Assembly: GCA_024195585.1 (NCBI GenBank)
Contig: SWBL01000312.1
Span: 1-61,650, forward strand
Reading direction: 5' to 3'
Length of the DNA stretch: 61,650 nt
Source of the DNA: Aureobasidium sp. EXF-3400
Taxonomy: Eukaryota; Ascomycota; Dothideomycetes; Dothideales; Saccotheciaceae
Under the pieces are notes generated by a model. The model saw only the letters and a list, made by a program, of their open reading frames with translations, ran no database searches and had not been told where the DNA came from. Position numbers and translations under genes: made by a program. Positions 42,646 through 52,802 of the stretch are shown here, piece by piece (position 1 is the stretch's first letter; the number at the start of each line of letters is the position of its first letter).

Positions 42646-42772
42646 GCCGTGGTGGTGCAGTGGTCAGCACACCCGACCTGGTATCCTAAGATCCTACGCT
42701 CGCTTACCTAAGACCCTAAAACTCTCTCTCTCGAGGGTCGGGAGGTCGTAGGTTCGAATCCTACCCACGGTG
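42646..42772 (+). tRNA. Intron-containing tRNA or tRNA-like gene, isotype unclear
   Basis: Arms can be drawn directly. The acceptor stem GCCGTGG pairs with CCACGGT (one G-T pair), the D-stem GTGC pairs with GCAC around loop AGTGGTCA, and the T-arm is GTAGG-TTCGAAT-CCTAC. The discriminator is G, and a T-rich Pol III terminator follows (ttcttttta). The anticodon side CCCGACC pairs perfectly with GGTCGGG, leaving about 50 nt in the loop, so an intron after position 37 must be removed. Standard numbering gives C33 and anticodon TGG (Pro). Shifting by one gives U33, A37 and anticodon GGT (Thr), but requires one extra base before the anticodon stem. Neither is canonical, so it may be a diverged or non-functional copy. 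Confidence 0.6.
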
Positions 42773-42888
42773 CTTCTTTTTATCACTCGTATGTCAGTCC
42801 AATATCCAGAGACAACGTCAAAGTTGCACAGACGGAGTCATCCACCTTGCGCGTGTAGTGATGTGGAAGATACCAACCTTCGCTCCTC

Positions 42889-43635
42889 ATGTATCAACCA
42901 GAGATCCGGCGACGCTTCTCTCACCATCTGTCTCTGATGTCACCTCTGCCACTACCGCCCTACACCAAGAACTTCCCTCGTTGGCCGTGCTCAAGAGCAA
43001 GTATGCTGTCGCAATCATTCAGAGGAAAGCTCATCTGATCTTTGTTCATCGGCACAGCGAAGAACCCCCCCTCAAATCACAGCCATGATCACCTGCGCGA
43101 GGCAAGCAAGACGGCATCCGAAATCCACAAGTCCGGCATTGCTGATGTGGCATCCATTTCCGTCATCTGTGCCAGGTACATGAGGGGTTGCTTCCTGCCA
43201 TCGTTCTGTCACGACCTTCAAACAGAGTTGGATCTCGCCGCTGATTCTGTAGCCGCCGGTGCTCGAACGACGAATTTGCTGAGGGAGCTCATGTACGGAT
43301 GCACACGCTCAGCAGAGTTTACCATCCGGATCAAGACTCAAATCATTCACGCAATCATGGAAAGTTATCGACCTGTCATCGTGGCAATGGGTGTCAATGC
43401 CGTATCGCACAATTGGCCTCGACTGTCTCTCTTCTTGCACGAGTTCCACGCTGTCTACGGACCTCTGAGTATCTGGCTTCGCATCTCAAACGCAGAGCGA
43501 ACTGGCAGCCGTGAACAGACGAGTGGTGCCATGTGTCCTACAGGAATCGCTGGAGGTTTCATCGGTTCCTACGAATCGACTGACATCATCGAGCACAATG
43601 CAAGGGAGACATACAACGAGGGAGTCGAACACTAG
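42889..43635 (+). CDS. Hypothetical protein (two-exon model), orphan
   Basis: I do not recognise this protein. Model: exons 42889-43000 and 43058-43635 around a 57-nt GTATGC...GCACAG intron give 229 residues with consistent phase. The long second exon has coding-like composition, with helices such as TNLLRELMYGCTRSAEFTIRIKTQIIHA and NWPRLSLFLHEFHAVYGPLS. An alternative is a continuous reading from the ATG at 42861 in another frame, which breaks at a run of seven C (43065-43071); one base fewer there would join the two frames. The region could therefore be a spliced gene, a sequencing indel, or a decaying gene. There is no membrane segment, signal peptide or familiar motif. It lies just downstream of the odd tRNA and 40 bp from the stop of another orphan gene. 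Confidence 0.4.
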
Positions 43636-43677
43636 AAGAGTAGGCTTGTGGCATTTCATGAGACGCATGCAAATGCG

Positions 43678-44124
43678 TCAAAAGTTCGTCTGAAGTATGG
43701 GGCCCACCGTGGAAGGTTGGCGGCGGGAGCTGGACGACGCTTGTGTAGATGAACGAGACGAGCCTGGGAGTGTGTGCAGAGTAGCGCTCGATGCATGCGA
43801 ATGTAGGTGCTGTGGTGGAGGGGCGACTGATAGAAGGTGAAATGTGATCTGAGACTGACTTTGGAGGCTGTCAATCACATCAAGTAAGAGATACGGATGG
43901 ATCACATACTACTCGTCTCCTCGAGTCTGGACGACATTGTTGGTGCGTCGATGTAGGATGTTTTGTAATAACGCCTGGATATCCTTGAGGGCGCGGATGA
44001 TGACCTCGAGCTCTTCGCTGGTGGAGCTGGCGGATAACAGCGGCTACATAACAATTTGCCGTTAGGTGGATGGCATGCTGTATCAACGAACGTATGAGAG
44101 AAGCGAGGTGTGAAGGTAATGCAT
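43678..44124 (-). CDS. Small three-exon hypothetical protein
   Basis: Unrecognised. Proposed exons on the minus strand are 44124-44092, 44043-43910 and 43867-43678, giving 118 residues with matching phases at both joints. Introns are 48 nt (GTTCGT...ATGTAG) and 42 nt (GTATGT...GACAG). Residues 12-56 hold an amphipathic helix, TSEELEVIIRALKDIQALLQNILHRR, which looks truly coding. The C-terminal third is Ser/His/Gln/Pro-rich (HLHSHASSATLHTLPGSSRS) and probably disordered. The helix plus small size is reminiscent of small subunits of coiled-coil complexes, but I cannot name one. The first exon is the least certain part. Confidence 0.45.
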
Positions 44125-44453
44125 CGGTGAAATGCGGAATTGGTAGATGGAAGGGTCAGAGGGGTATATACGTTGTTGTCAAGCTATCGCACAGTATGCA
44201 AGAAGGAGCGAACATGAAACGTAAAGTACGGACACTAGTGTAGTAGAAGGATCAACATTTGACGAAGCCTTATAGATGGGGTTACAAGACCCTACTTTCA
44301 TTCTGCTCTAGGAGCACCGCCTTGTTGTTGCTCATAGTACTGCCAACACATTGTTACATATGCTTGGTACCCTCCATACGGTGCTCATTATTCTTTTTGC
44401 AATCGCGTCCTGTTTTACATTGTGTGTTCATTTTGATGGAAGAGATTACAATA

Positions 44454-46371
44454 TCACTTTTCTATGCCTCCCAAGCTCCACACCACCACATCTCCTTGAC
44501 GCCTCCCATCGTCATGCCAATGCGTGTTGAAAGTTTGCCAACCTTGTCTGTACGGACTGTTGGCCAGGAACTCTTTCATGGTAGGTTCCAGTTGTTCAAA
44601 GAAGACCAGATATTCGGGCCATTGTGCTTTGTCTTGGTGTATGTCAACTCCAGCATCTGGCTGTCTTTTCCACAGAGATTCCGTGTCCTCCATATGCTCG
44701 CGCATCCATGCAGTTGGATCTGCATAGAACTGATCCGCTTCATCCATGTACGAGGATCTTGCTTCGAGGGGAACGTCAAGCGGTGGTTCGCATGTCAGTG
44801 CTCGTGCATCGATCCCATCGTAAATCAGGTGGCTTCTCCACGGTGTACTATGACAGGGCATCATGAACATCACTGTAGTTTTGGATGACGCTCTGAGCTC
44901 GTGTTTGTGTCTGAGATGATGTAACACATCAATGACACCTCGTTGATGGACTTGGCTGATATAGAGGGCCAGGGTCGCATTGAGGGCAACAAAGACGAGC
45001 AAAAGCATCTTCTTCGCCGCGGTCCGTGGCAGCAGCAGTGGTGAGAAGAACTTCGAGAAGGGACCTGCTGCTAAGACTAGGAGTCCTGGTAGTAGCGGAT
45101 AGATGAACCTGACTTCCTTGTGGGCAATCAGACTCATGACCATCATGAAAACCAAGGCCGAGATCGCCAGAGGTCGAGTGACCTTTTGACAATCAGTGCT
45201 GTATGTCGGGCTTGTGAAAGCAGACCAACAGCCCCATCCAACGAACGGAAGTGTCGTGGTCAAGAGTAAAGGAAGTCCCTCAGTCAGATAATAATCCGGT
45301 CGGTTTCTGCCGTAAAACACGGCGAGGGATTGCACGACGTTGAAGTGGATGAAGCGAAGTGGTGGGAATGTCCAGTCACCGTAATAGAGACGATCCGAGG
45401 TGAGCGCAACAGCGATTACCGAAAGGCTAGTGGACTATGATCAGCAAAGCAGATGAAGGCCATACGTTTGGACGCACCCCGAAATGGCAACCTCGCGACA
45501 CTCTACGGCCAAAGTCCAGAGTGCTCGTGTCAGATTGATGTCTTTGCCTGGTACTGCTGTATATGCAGCCATGACAATCCAGATGATCGCGTTCGTCGGT
45601 CTCAACACCGTAGCTATGGCAGCCAATGCTAGAGCCATTCGGAGGCTACAGGCAAGTCAGCAATTGGTTGTCCATACAATCTTGCAGAAGCCTACCTCGT
45701 AGCGTTAGAACCAGGTTGCTTTGGATCATTGCGCAAAGGCCAAAGCCAGAGAGCAATGGTTGTCAATGTGGTCTCCAAAGAGTTTGAAAGTGTCCTCGTC
45801 GAGCAAAACCATTGCCATGGACTGAGGACAGTCAAAAAGAGCTAAAAGACAGCCCGCTCAGCATATGATCATAACGAAGGAGAACGCAAAACTTACTGCA
45901 GCAGAGGAAGCCTTCGAGCCCTTGCCATATACTTTTGCAGCCAACTTCCAGATGAAGTAGTCAGTAGTTGCTGCGAAACACGCTTGTAGTACCTTGGGAG
46001 CTGCTAGCAGTAACTCAGCTCGAGTTGCTGCTTCCAAATCTAGATATTCAGCGAACAAAGCCGTCGTGCGGTAAATGGCTGCAAAGAGGAAAGGATGTAA
46101 TGAAGATCTGAGTCGCTCTCGCCATTCCTGGATAACTTCATTAGCGATCTTGTTGACTATTGTGTCGAGTAAGTCTTACCCAGGTGATCCATGCGCCGCT
46201 GAATGGTCCAAAAGCTATATCCCAAGCTGGTTCCAGAGATTGGAAGTATTCATCCGGTTGGAAGAAGGTACGAATGAGAAGAGCATTGCAGATACGGAAA
46301 GCTAGCAAAAAGTACAGAACATTGGCTCCTGACCAAGTAGGTTTGGGTTGTTGCTTCCGAGTTGGTGGCAT
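44454..46371 (-). CDS. GPI10: GPI mannosyltransferase 3 (Gpi10/PIG-B)
   Basis: Five exons on the minus strand, 46371-46180, 46127-45897, 45841-45696, 45645-45478 and 45426-44454, encode 569 residues. The lumenal acidic motif [15 protein letters not shown] at about 36-50 is the GT22 signature. Multiple membrane segments follow ([73 protein letters not shown]). [12 protein letters not shown] is the conserved GT22 loop. The C-terminal soluble part ([23 protein letters not shown]) is diagnostic for PIG-B. Gpi10 adds the third mannose (alpha-1,2) to the GPI precursor in the ER, an essential step in anchoring cell-wall and surface proteins. All splice phases agree. Confidence 0.93.
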
Positions 46372-46834
46372 TTTCTGCCGAGATCCTTGAGATGGAAATG
46401 GGAAAGCTGTAGTATGATCGCTCCTGCACAGAATATTGTGCAATTGGTTTCTTGATTAATCTCTTTCACGCGAGGCCATCAACGCAGAATTTGAAGCATA
46501 TCAAAAAAAAAAATAGATCTTGGTCGGATTGAAATAAAGAAAGAGTTGCACATTGTCGCGTCGGCCATGAGGATTGAGGACACGAAATCGTAACCCGACT
46601 TTCCATCACAGATATACAGAAATCAGATGTTGTATTTTTCAACAACGAATTGATTAAGATACCGTCAAGGTATCTTGACACTTGGGCCTACGATTGTTTC
46701 GCATTCTGGCACACCCTTTGTTGTTGGTATTGCAGAATGGTCGAACCCTCCGAAGAGTGAATGATACGTCATCACTTTGCCGGCTATTGACATTTTTATT
46801 TGAGGCAACTTGTTGATCACGACAACTCGCTCGC
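46372..46834. promoter_or_regulatory. Divergent promoter, GPI10 / TatD gene
   Basis: 463 bp, AT-rich, with a homopolymer A run of ten at 46503-46512, a common nucleosome-poor promoter feature. The region is otherwise featureless to my reading. Confidence 0.4.
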
Positions 46835-48035
46835 ATGCAGTGTTTGAGAACGACTAGGATACTCACAACCCCAAGCAGAGCCCGTTTTGTTTCGAATATT
46901 CACAGATACAGACTTGCTGCCATGTCAACAACAGCAGGAAGCGATCCGCTGACAGCAGGCTTGAACGCCGTGCCTGTTCAACACGAAGACAAGACGACCG
47001 CGTCTCTGAGATTTGCCGATGTTGGTTCGCAGGCGCAAGCATTCGACTTTGTCCGACCGATGCTGAGTGGCTGCAGATTGGCATCAACCTGAGTGATCCT
47101 ATTTTCCGCGGCGTCTACCACGGCAAGAAGGCGCACGACGATGACCTACCACAAATTGTCCAGCGTGCTCTGGGAGCCGGCTGTCGAAAGCTCATGGTCA
47201 CAGGCTCCGACCTCGAGGAGTCTCAGAAGGCTATTGATTTGGCTGAGCAATACCGTGTGCTGAGGCCAATGATTGATGTTGGTTGGCAAACGCTAATTTA
47301 TCGACAGCTGGTCTATGTTACGCTACCGTAGGAGTCCACCCTTGTTCCGCCATGACTTTCGAAAAGTACGAGCAAGGTCCTGACGCACTACTGTCCGCCC
47401 TCCGCGACCTCGCCATCAAGACCAAGGCTGCTGGTACCGCAGCAGCCTACGGCGAATTTGGCTTGGACTACGACCGACTACACTACGCCGACAAGGAGAC
47501 TCAGATCAAATACTTCCGCAAGCAGCTAGATATCGCTGTCGAGGTACAACTTCCCTTGTTCCTACACTCGCGTGCAGCAGCAGAAGACTTTGAGGCAATC
47601 TTGAAAGAGAGACTGGACGAGCTGCCGAAAAGAGGATGCGTACACAGCTTCACAGGAACACTGGAGGAGATGAAGAATATCGTGGACATGGGCTTTGATG
47701 TTGGCATCAATGGCTGCAGTCTGAAGACAGAAGAGAACGTCCAGGTGGTCAAAGAAGTTCCCTTGGAACGTATACAAATCGAGACCGACGGCCCTTGGTG
47801 TGAAATGCGACCATCGCACGCTTCAGCCAAGTACCTCAAGGACGCACCTCAACTGCCCAAAGCCGTCAAGAAGGAGAAATGGACAATTGAGAACATGGTC
47901 AAGGGCAGAAATGAACCTTGCACCATTCCCAATGTGGCCTATGCTATTGCCAACATCAAGGGCATCTCGGTCGAGGAAGTGTGCGAAGCCGCCTGGAACA
48001 ACTCAATCAAGATGTTTGGACTTGGTGAGAGATAA
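46835..48035 (+). CDS. TatD family metal-dependent deoxyribonuclease
   Basis: Three exons, 46835-47020, 47077-47254 and 47308-48035, encode 363 residues. Splicing gives [28 protein letters not shown], the conserved N-terminus of eukaryotic TatD proteins, and LAEQYPGLCYATVGVHPCSA. Metal-site motifs are present: EFGLDYDR, LPLFLHSRAAAEDF, KRGCVHSFTGTLEEM and IETDGPWCEMR. TatD enzymes are 3'-5' exonucleases or AP endonucleases implicated in DNA repair and apoptotic DNA degradation. The leading about 29 residues (MQCLRTTRILTTPSRARFVS) look like a mitochondrial presequence. A second ATG at 46922 would give a short form, so dual targeting by two starts is possible. The donor of intron 2 is GTGTGC, slightly unusual. 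Confidence 0.92.
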
Positions 48036-48055
48036 ATACTACATACATACCACTA

Positions 48056-48102
48056 GATCTGGTCTATAGATTGATCCATTCATTGATATACAAGACCAGA
48101 TC
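48056..48102 (+). other. Inverted repeat just after the TatD stop codon
   Basis: GATCTGGTCT (48056-48065) and AGACCAGATC (48093-48102) are perfect 10-bp complements around a 27-nt loop, 20 nt past the stop codon. As RNA it would fold in the 3' UTR of the TatD message and could affect its end formation or stability. Confidence 0.5.
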
Positions 48103-48312
48103 AGATCTCGGAAGTATGTGCCGATGACCTTGATAACTCGGAGCATTTGACCCGAGAGGGGCAATTCGGCTTTCTTTGCGAATGTCAATACCCGACGAGT
48201 CGACGACATCGGCAATTCTCCATCAAGCATGTAAATCGAATATAAAGATGTAGTCATCGGTCTTTGCATTTCCTGTACTACTGTTCTTCACATCATATTA
48301 TATCCAAACACG

Positions 48313-49691
48313 ATGTCTGCAAAAACCAATGCCACAGTCAAGGGCGGAGTCGACAGAGGCGACACCTTCGAAAAACCCCCACCTTCCACCTACCAGCCCT
48401 ACGAAAAACCACCATTGAGTGCCATAATCAACTGCGACGATTTCGAAGAAGTAGCAAAGAACACACTTGCCAAAAAGACATGGGCATTCTACAGTTCGGC
48501 AGCCACAGACTGCTATACCTACGAGAGAAACCGTAGCTTCTTTAGCCGTATCTGGTTCAGACCCCGCATCCTTAGGGATGTGAGCAAGATTAATACTACG
48601 ACGACTATTCTTGGTCATAATGTGGGTGTGCCGTTCATGGTGCATCCGGCTGCTCTGGTCAAGTTGGTGCATCCGGATGGTGAAAAGGGGATTGCGAAAG
48701 GTTTGAGCAAGGAAAATGTGCCATATTGCGTAAGTCTATATACCTTCGAATCAACCAAAAGAATCGTTGTACTGAGATAGTGGTTTTACAGGTTTCAAGC
48801 AATGCATCCTTCCCTATCGACGAAGTCGTCTCTTCCGTGCCAAAAGGCCAACCCTTCTTTTTCCAGCTTTACGTCAACAAGGATCGCAAGCAATCAGAAG
48901 AACTACTCAAGAGAGTCCGCAAGGCTGGCTGCTCGGCCGTCTTCGTCACAGTCGACGCACCAGTACCTGGCAAGCGAGAGGCCGACGAGAGGGTCTCTGC
49001 AGATCCCAGCACGAATGCACCCATGTCGGGTGCTCAAGCTGTCAATGACAAGAAGGGTGGTGGCCTGGGTAGAATCATGGGTGCATACATTGATAGCAGT
49101 CTGAGCTGGGACGACCTGCAGTGGCTGCGTCGTTGTTGGGATGGCAAAATTGTGCTCAAGGGTATTCAGAGCGCAGAAGATGCGAAGATGGCTGCTGATG
49201 CCGGTGTCGACGGCATCGTGCTGAGCAACCACGGCGGCAGAAGTTTGGATACTTCACCACCATCGATCATGATCCTGCTCGAGTGCCAACGACGTTATCC
49301 AGAGATCTTTGATCGTCTCGAGGTTTATGTCGACGGTGGCATCCGTCGCGGTACTGATATCCTGAAGTGTCTTTGTCTGGGAGCAAAGGCAGTTGGTCTG
49401 GGACGACCATTCTTGTACTCGGTCAATTATGGAGCCGAAGGAGTGGACCACATGGTTGACAGTAGGTCCAGACCAGACAAGACTTGAACAACACAACGCT
49501 GACATGTACCAACAGTTCTCAAAGACGAGCTGGAAACGAGCATGAAGTTGCTCGGCATTAACAACCTTTCAGAAGTCCATCCTGGTCTGATCAACAGCTT
49601 GGATGTCGACCATCTAGTGCCTACCGTGGCGGATCACCCATATGCTAAATGGAGCCCAATGAGGAGATCGAAGCGGTCGGCACGCTTGTAG
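48313..49691 (+). CDS. FMN-dependent 2-hydroxy-acid dehydrogenase (lactate dehydrogenase/oxidase type), copy 1
   Basis: Three exons, 48313-48729, 48792-49461 and 49516-49691, encode 420 residues. The TIM-barrel FMN motifs are in order: FYSSAATDCYTYERNRSFFSR, PFMVHPAALVKLVHPDGE, FFFQLYVNKDR, VFVTVDAPVPGKREAD, IVLKGIQSAEDA and the active-site IVLSNHGGRSLDT with the catalytic His at about 286. Then comes VDGGIRRGTDILKCLCLGAKAVGLGRPFLY with the FMN-phosphate site. There is no cytochrome b5 heme domain, so it is not a classical cytochrome b2. It could pass electrons to oxygen or another acceptor. There is no clear mitochondrial presequence. The substrate (L-lactate, glycolate, mandelate or other) cannot be read safely. 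Confidence 0.92.
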
Positions 49692-49870
49692 ATGTCAACA
49701 AGTAGATGCGTTTAGCATTTGGCATGTATATAATAATTTAATCAAAATAATATCACTCGACGATGGTAGACTTGCAAACCATGTTCAAAAACAGATAACT
49801 CGTGAGGAATTCAGGAAAGCAAAAGGCATTTTAATTTGGGGCCGGCGGAGGCGTGTCAGCATGATGGTGT

Positions 49871-50739
49871 TCAAGCTTCGACAACCTGGTCCGCCTTGTT
49901 CTCGGTCCCAACGCCCTTCTTGGACGAATCGATTATCGTCTCGACCTTCTTGACTTCTGTGGTTTCTGAGTCGGCGGTGGGTCCCTTGAGGTTCTTCTCG
50001 GTGATGAGGCCCTTGAGCCATTTGTTCTCCATCTCGAGCTGGTTGACGCGAGCCTCGAGGAGCTGGACCTTGTCGGACATGTCCTTGGCAGTCTTCTCCA
50101 GAGCCTGCTCACGTTGCTTCTTCTTGACACGGAAACGGGCGCTGGCAGCAGTGTTGCGGCGACGCTTGTCCTCCTCAGCAGCCATACGGCCTTCGTCCTC
50201 GAGATCAGCGGGCGACGACATGGCAGCGACGGTCGACTTGCGCTTCTCTCCTACTTGGGGAGAAGGGTGCGAGAAAGCGGCCTGGGGTTGGGGCATGCGA
50301 GGGGCGTGCTGAGTAGGGAATTCCAGGCGGGCCGAGGGTGAGGGAGCGATGGCAAGACCATTGGGCGGCGAGGTTGGCAGACCGTGGGGTCGCGACTGCT
50401 GGAAAGAGAAGTCGGAGAAGGGGAAGTTGTTGGCTATGGTGGATTAGCTATATGGAGACAGGTTGAGATGCCAAGGGGACAATGCTTACCATTTCCGAAA
50501 TCGAGGGGCTTATGCATGTCGGGCTGCATGTTGGCGGGGGACTGCTGCTGGGGCATGTCGGCGAAAGCGGGCATCTCGTTCTCAAAATCGAAGAATTGAG
50601 TGTTGGTGAAGATGGCTAGGTCATCATCAAAGGTACCAAGTTCCTGCTGGGCGGCCAGGTCGGCGGCAGAGGGCACCGTGTTCAGGTTTGCAATGTACTG
50701 CGACACGTTGGGTGCGCGACGGGCGCTGTAGGTCGACAT
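49871..50739 (-). CDS. cys-3: bZIP transcription factor, CYS3/MetR sulfur regulator type
   Basis: Two exons on the minus strand, 50739-50490 and 50433-49871, encode 270 residues. The C-terminal bZIP begins near 173: EEDKRRRNTAASARFRVKKKQREQALEKTAKDM followed by a zipper with heptad Leu/Val (VQLLEARVNQLEMENKWLKGL). The NTAASARFRVKKKQRE basic region and the ENKWLKGLITEK end are those of Neurospora CYS-3 and Aspergillus MetR, which switch on sulfur-acquisition and methionine genes when sulfur is low and bind ATGRYRYCAT-like sites. The N-terminal about 85 residues (PSAADLAAQQELGTFDDDLAIFTNTQFFDFENEMP) are acidic/hydrophobic, as in activation domains. In the known system the protein is controlled by an SCF/SCON-2 (MetB) ubiquitin ligase. 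That part is family knowledge. Confidence 0.88.
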
Positions 50740-51696
50740 GAAGGGCGGAAATGGGCGGCAGGCGCGCGACGGCGCAGGTATTTGGTCGAAAAGTCAGAAG
50801 CGGCGGAGGCGGGGTGTATAGGCGATATTAGAGGGTCGCTGGGCGTAGTAGAGTCGTAGTGGGAGGTTGCGTGCTTTTGGGGAGCGAGGCAGGAAGCAGA
50901 AACAGTCAGGGCCGAATTGGAGTGCGACTTCCTGATTGCAATCGTTGGGAGTCCCACATGGCACGTGCACCCAGACAGCCCTCGATTCGCTCCGCCAGCT
51001 TGCCGCATCTCCGCTTTCATCCGCGCACACCCAAATCATCAGAGCATCATCGTTCTGTCAATCCCTTTTGTCCTTGCACATGCTTACGCTTGTCGTCAGT
51101 CCACCCAGATTACTTCTGCTTGTCCTCTCTCTTGTTTCTGGTCCCGCCTATTGTTCTTTCTGCTTTGTTGCACTTCGTCCCATCTCGCTCCTCAGCTTAG
51201 TATTGTCCGCCGCGACATTCATCCCCCAAACTAGTCCAGATTAGGTTGCGGGAACCTTTTCTCAAACCCCGCCTTTCCTCGGCTTATTGCTGCTTTCAAA
51301 GCACACTTTGGTGCTTAATAATATCTTTGACCAAGCGGGTAATGTTTTCCGCCGTCTTTGAACACACGTCCACGCGAACCTCTGGGGCCACCACTGCTTC
51401 GGGTAATCCGTGACTACATCTCCATATATCAAATGTAGGTACACCATATATGCTCCCTCTGAGCTTTCATTGTTCTCTGTAACTCTGTCACAAGAGATTG
51501 TATCGGCGAGGACCGTGGCTTGGAGCAGCCAAAATTTCTGCAATGCCCCTATGGCGTGCTCAGCCCTACGCGCATGCCTGCTATGCATCACATTCTCGTG
51601 CAGAACCGAGGGTCTCTTCCTTCGAACGGGGTCCAAGAACCGCAAGAGCAGAATCATGGCTATACCATTGACCACTATCTCGAAGGTAAAGGTAAT
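50740..51696. promoter_or_regulatory. Upstream region of the bZIP gene and 3' region of the next gene (957 bp)
   Basis: The promoter and leader of the sulfur-regulator gene occupy the left part. The 3' end of the next minus-strand gene (stop at 51697) lies at the right. I find no exact ATGRYRYCAT autoregulatory site by eye. Open frames here start at non-ATG codons and are not accepted. Confidence 0.4.
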
Positions 51697-52485
51697 CTAG
51701 ACTCTTCTTCGCTTCTTTCTAGTCGTATCTTCTTCTGCTTCCTGGTCAACTTCCTCTTTCTCTTCTCCATCAATCTCCTTCCTCTTCGCTCTCCCGATCT
51801 GTCTTCGTCCTAGTACGTACGCTACCATTTCCACCTGAACTGACGTGATCGTCTTTTCGCTCTCTTTGCCCAATCTCTCACGTAACATCTCCACTCGACG
51901 GTACAGTTCTTGGTATTCCTTTGCGGAATACTTGATCTTTCTGTCCCATCCGTTGCCCTTGCCCTCGGAGAACATTACCCAACGGAACAGTTCATCCGAG
52001 AAGAACGGCACTTTCTCGCTGTCGTGAGTGTTGAGCAGGAGTGAGGCGGCTGCGGGACCTACGCCACGAAGCCCCTTGGCCAGCGTGACCACCACCTTGT
52101 CCCACTGATCGTCGTTCTTGTCGTAGGTCTCGAACGCCTCGCGTGTGCATTGCTCCACCGCCTCGTCTGTGTTCGATTCGACGAGCTTGCGCAGAGAGGG
52201 TCTGAAAGTGCCATGTCCGCTGCAGGATTGGAGTAACATGTCAGTTCTAGGGCGGACTCGAACACCTCAACGTTTCTCAACCTACAGCTTCCAATCTACC
52301 AGTTTCTGCACTTCGGCCTTCTTCAGGTGTGCGTCGTCGGCCCTTTCCGATAGTGCTTTGGGAATGATTTCGAGACGCTGCTCTTCCAGTTCTTCCAACT
52401 TGCTTGGCACGAGCTCTTTGTATGATTCAAGTAACTCGGAAAATGTTTCGTACTTTATCGTCTCGTAGTCGTATGTATCGTCCAT
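51697..52485 (-). CDS. Conserved fungal protein with helix-hairpin-helix (DNA-glycosylase-like) segment
   Basis: Two exons on the minus strand, 52485-52286 and 52219-51697, encode 240 residues. After splicing, VQKLVDWKLGHGTFRPSLRKLVESN is typical of a widespread uncharacterised fungal family. The segment VVTLAKGLRGVGPAAASLLLNTHDSEKVPFFSDELFRWV resembles the HhH element of the HhH-GPD superfamily, with its LxGVGPxTA hairpin. I see no catalytic Lys/Asp pair in the usual place, so glycosylase activity is doubtful. The tail is charged and ends TTRKKRRRV, a possible nuclear signal. A nuclear, nucleic-acid-binding role is inference. Confidence 0.8.
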
Positions 52486-52802
52486 GTTTGATTTAATCAA
52501 TCGCGTTCGAAAAGTGTGTTTGGTTGGCAAGAACAATGGATGGTTGCTGGATGAGCTGAACTTCGAGTCTGTGCGCACGGTTCAACAACAAGAGTACAAA
52601 ACAATGGATGTTACTCCGAGAGAAACTCTCCTCATCGCCAACACAACATCAAATCGTCCAAAGAACGAACAAAGGGTTTCAGACATACGTCAAAATTGAT
52701 ACAAGAAAGTTGTGATAAGTAGTGAGACTCGGTAAAACATTCGATTCTGATAACTGGTTCTATGCTACATCATATCCATCATTTCATCATTCTCATAGCT
52801 CC
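52486..52802. other. Short intergenic region (317 bp)
   Basis: This lies between the start of the HhH-type gene and the stop of the next minus-strand gene. It must hold the former's promoter and the latter's 3' UTR. No further feature seen. Confidence 0.45.

Noticed and set aside
51262..51675. 137-codon minus-strand frame upstream of the bZIP gene
   Set aside because: No ATG at its start and no recognisable protein features.
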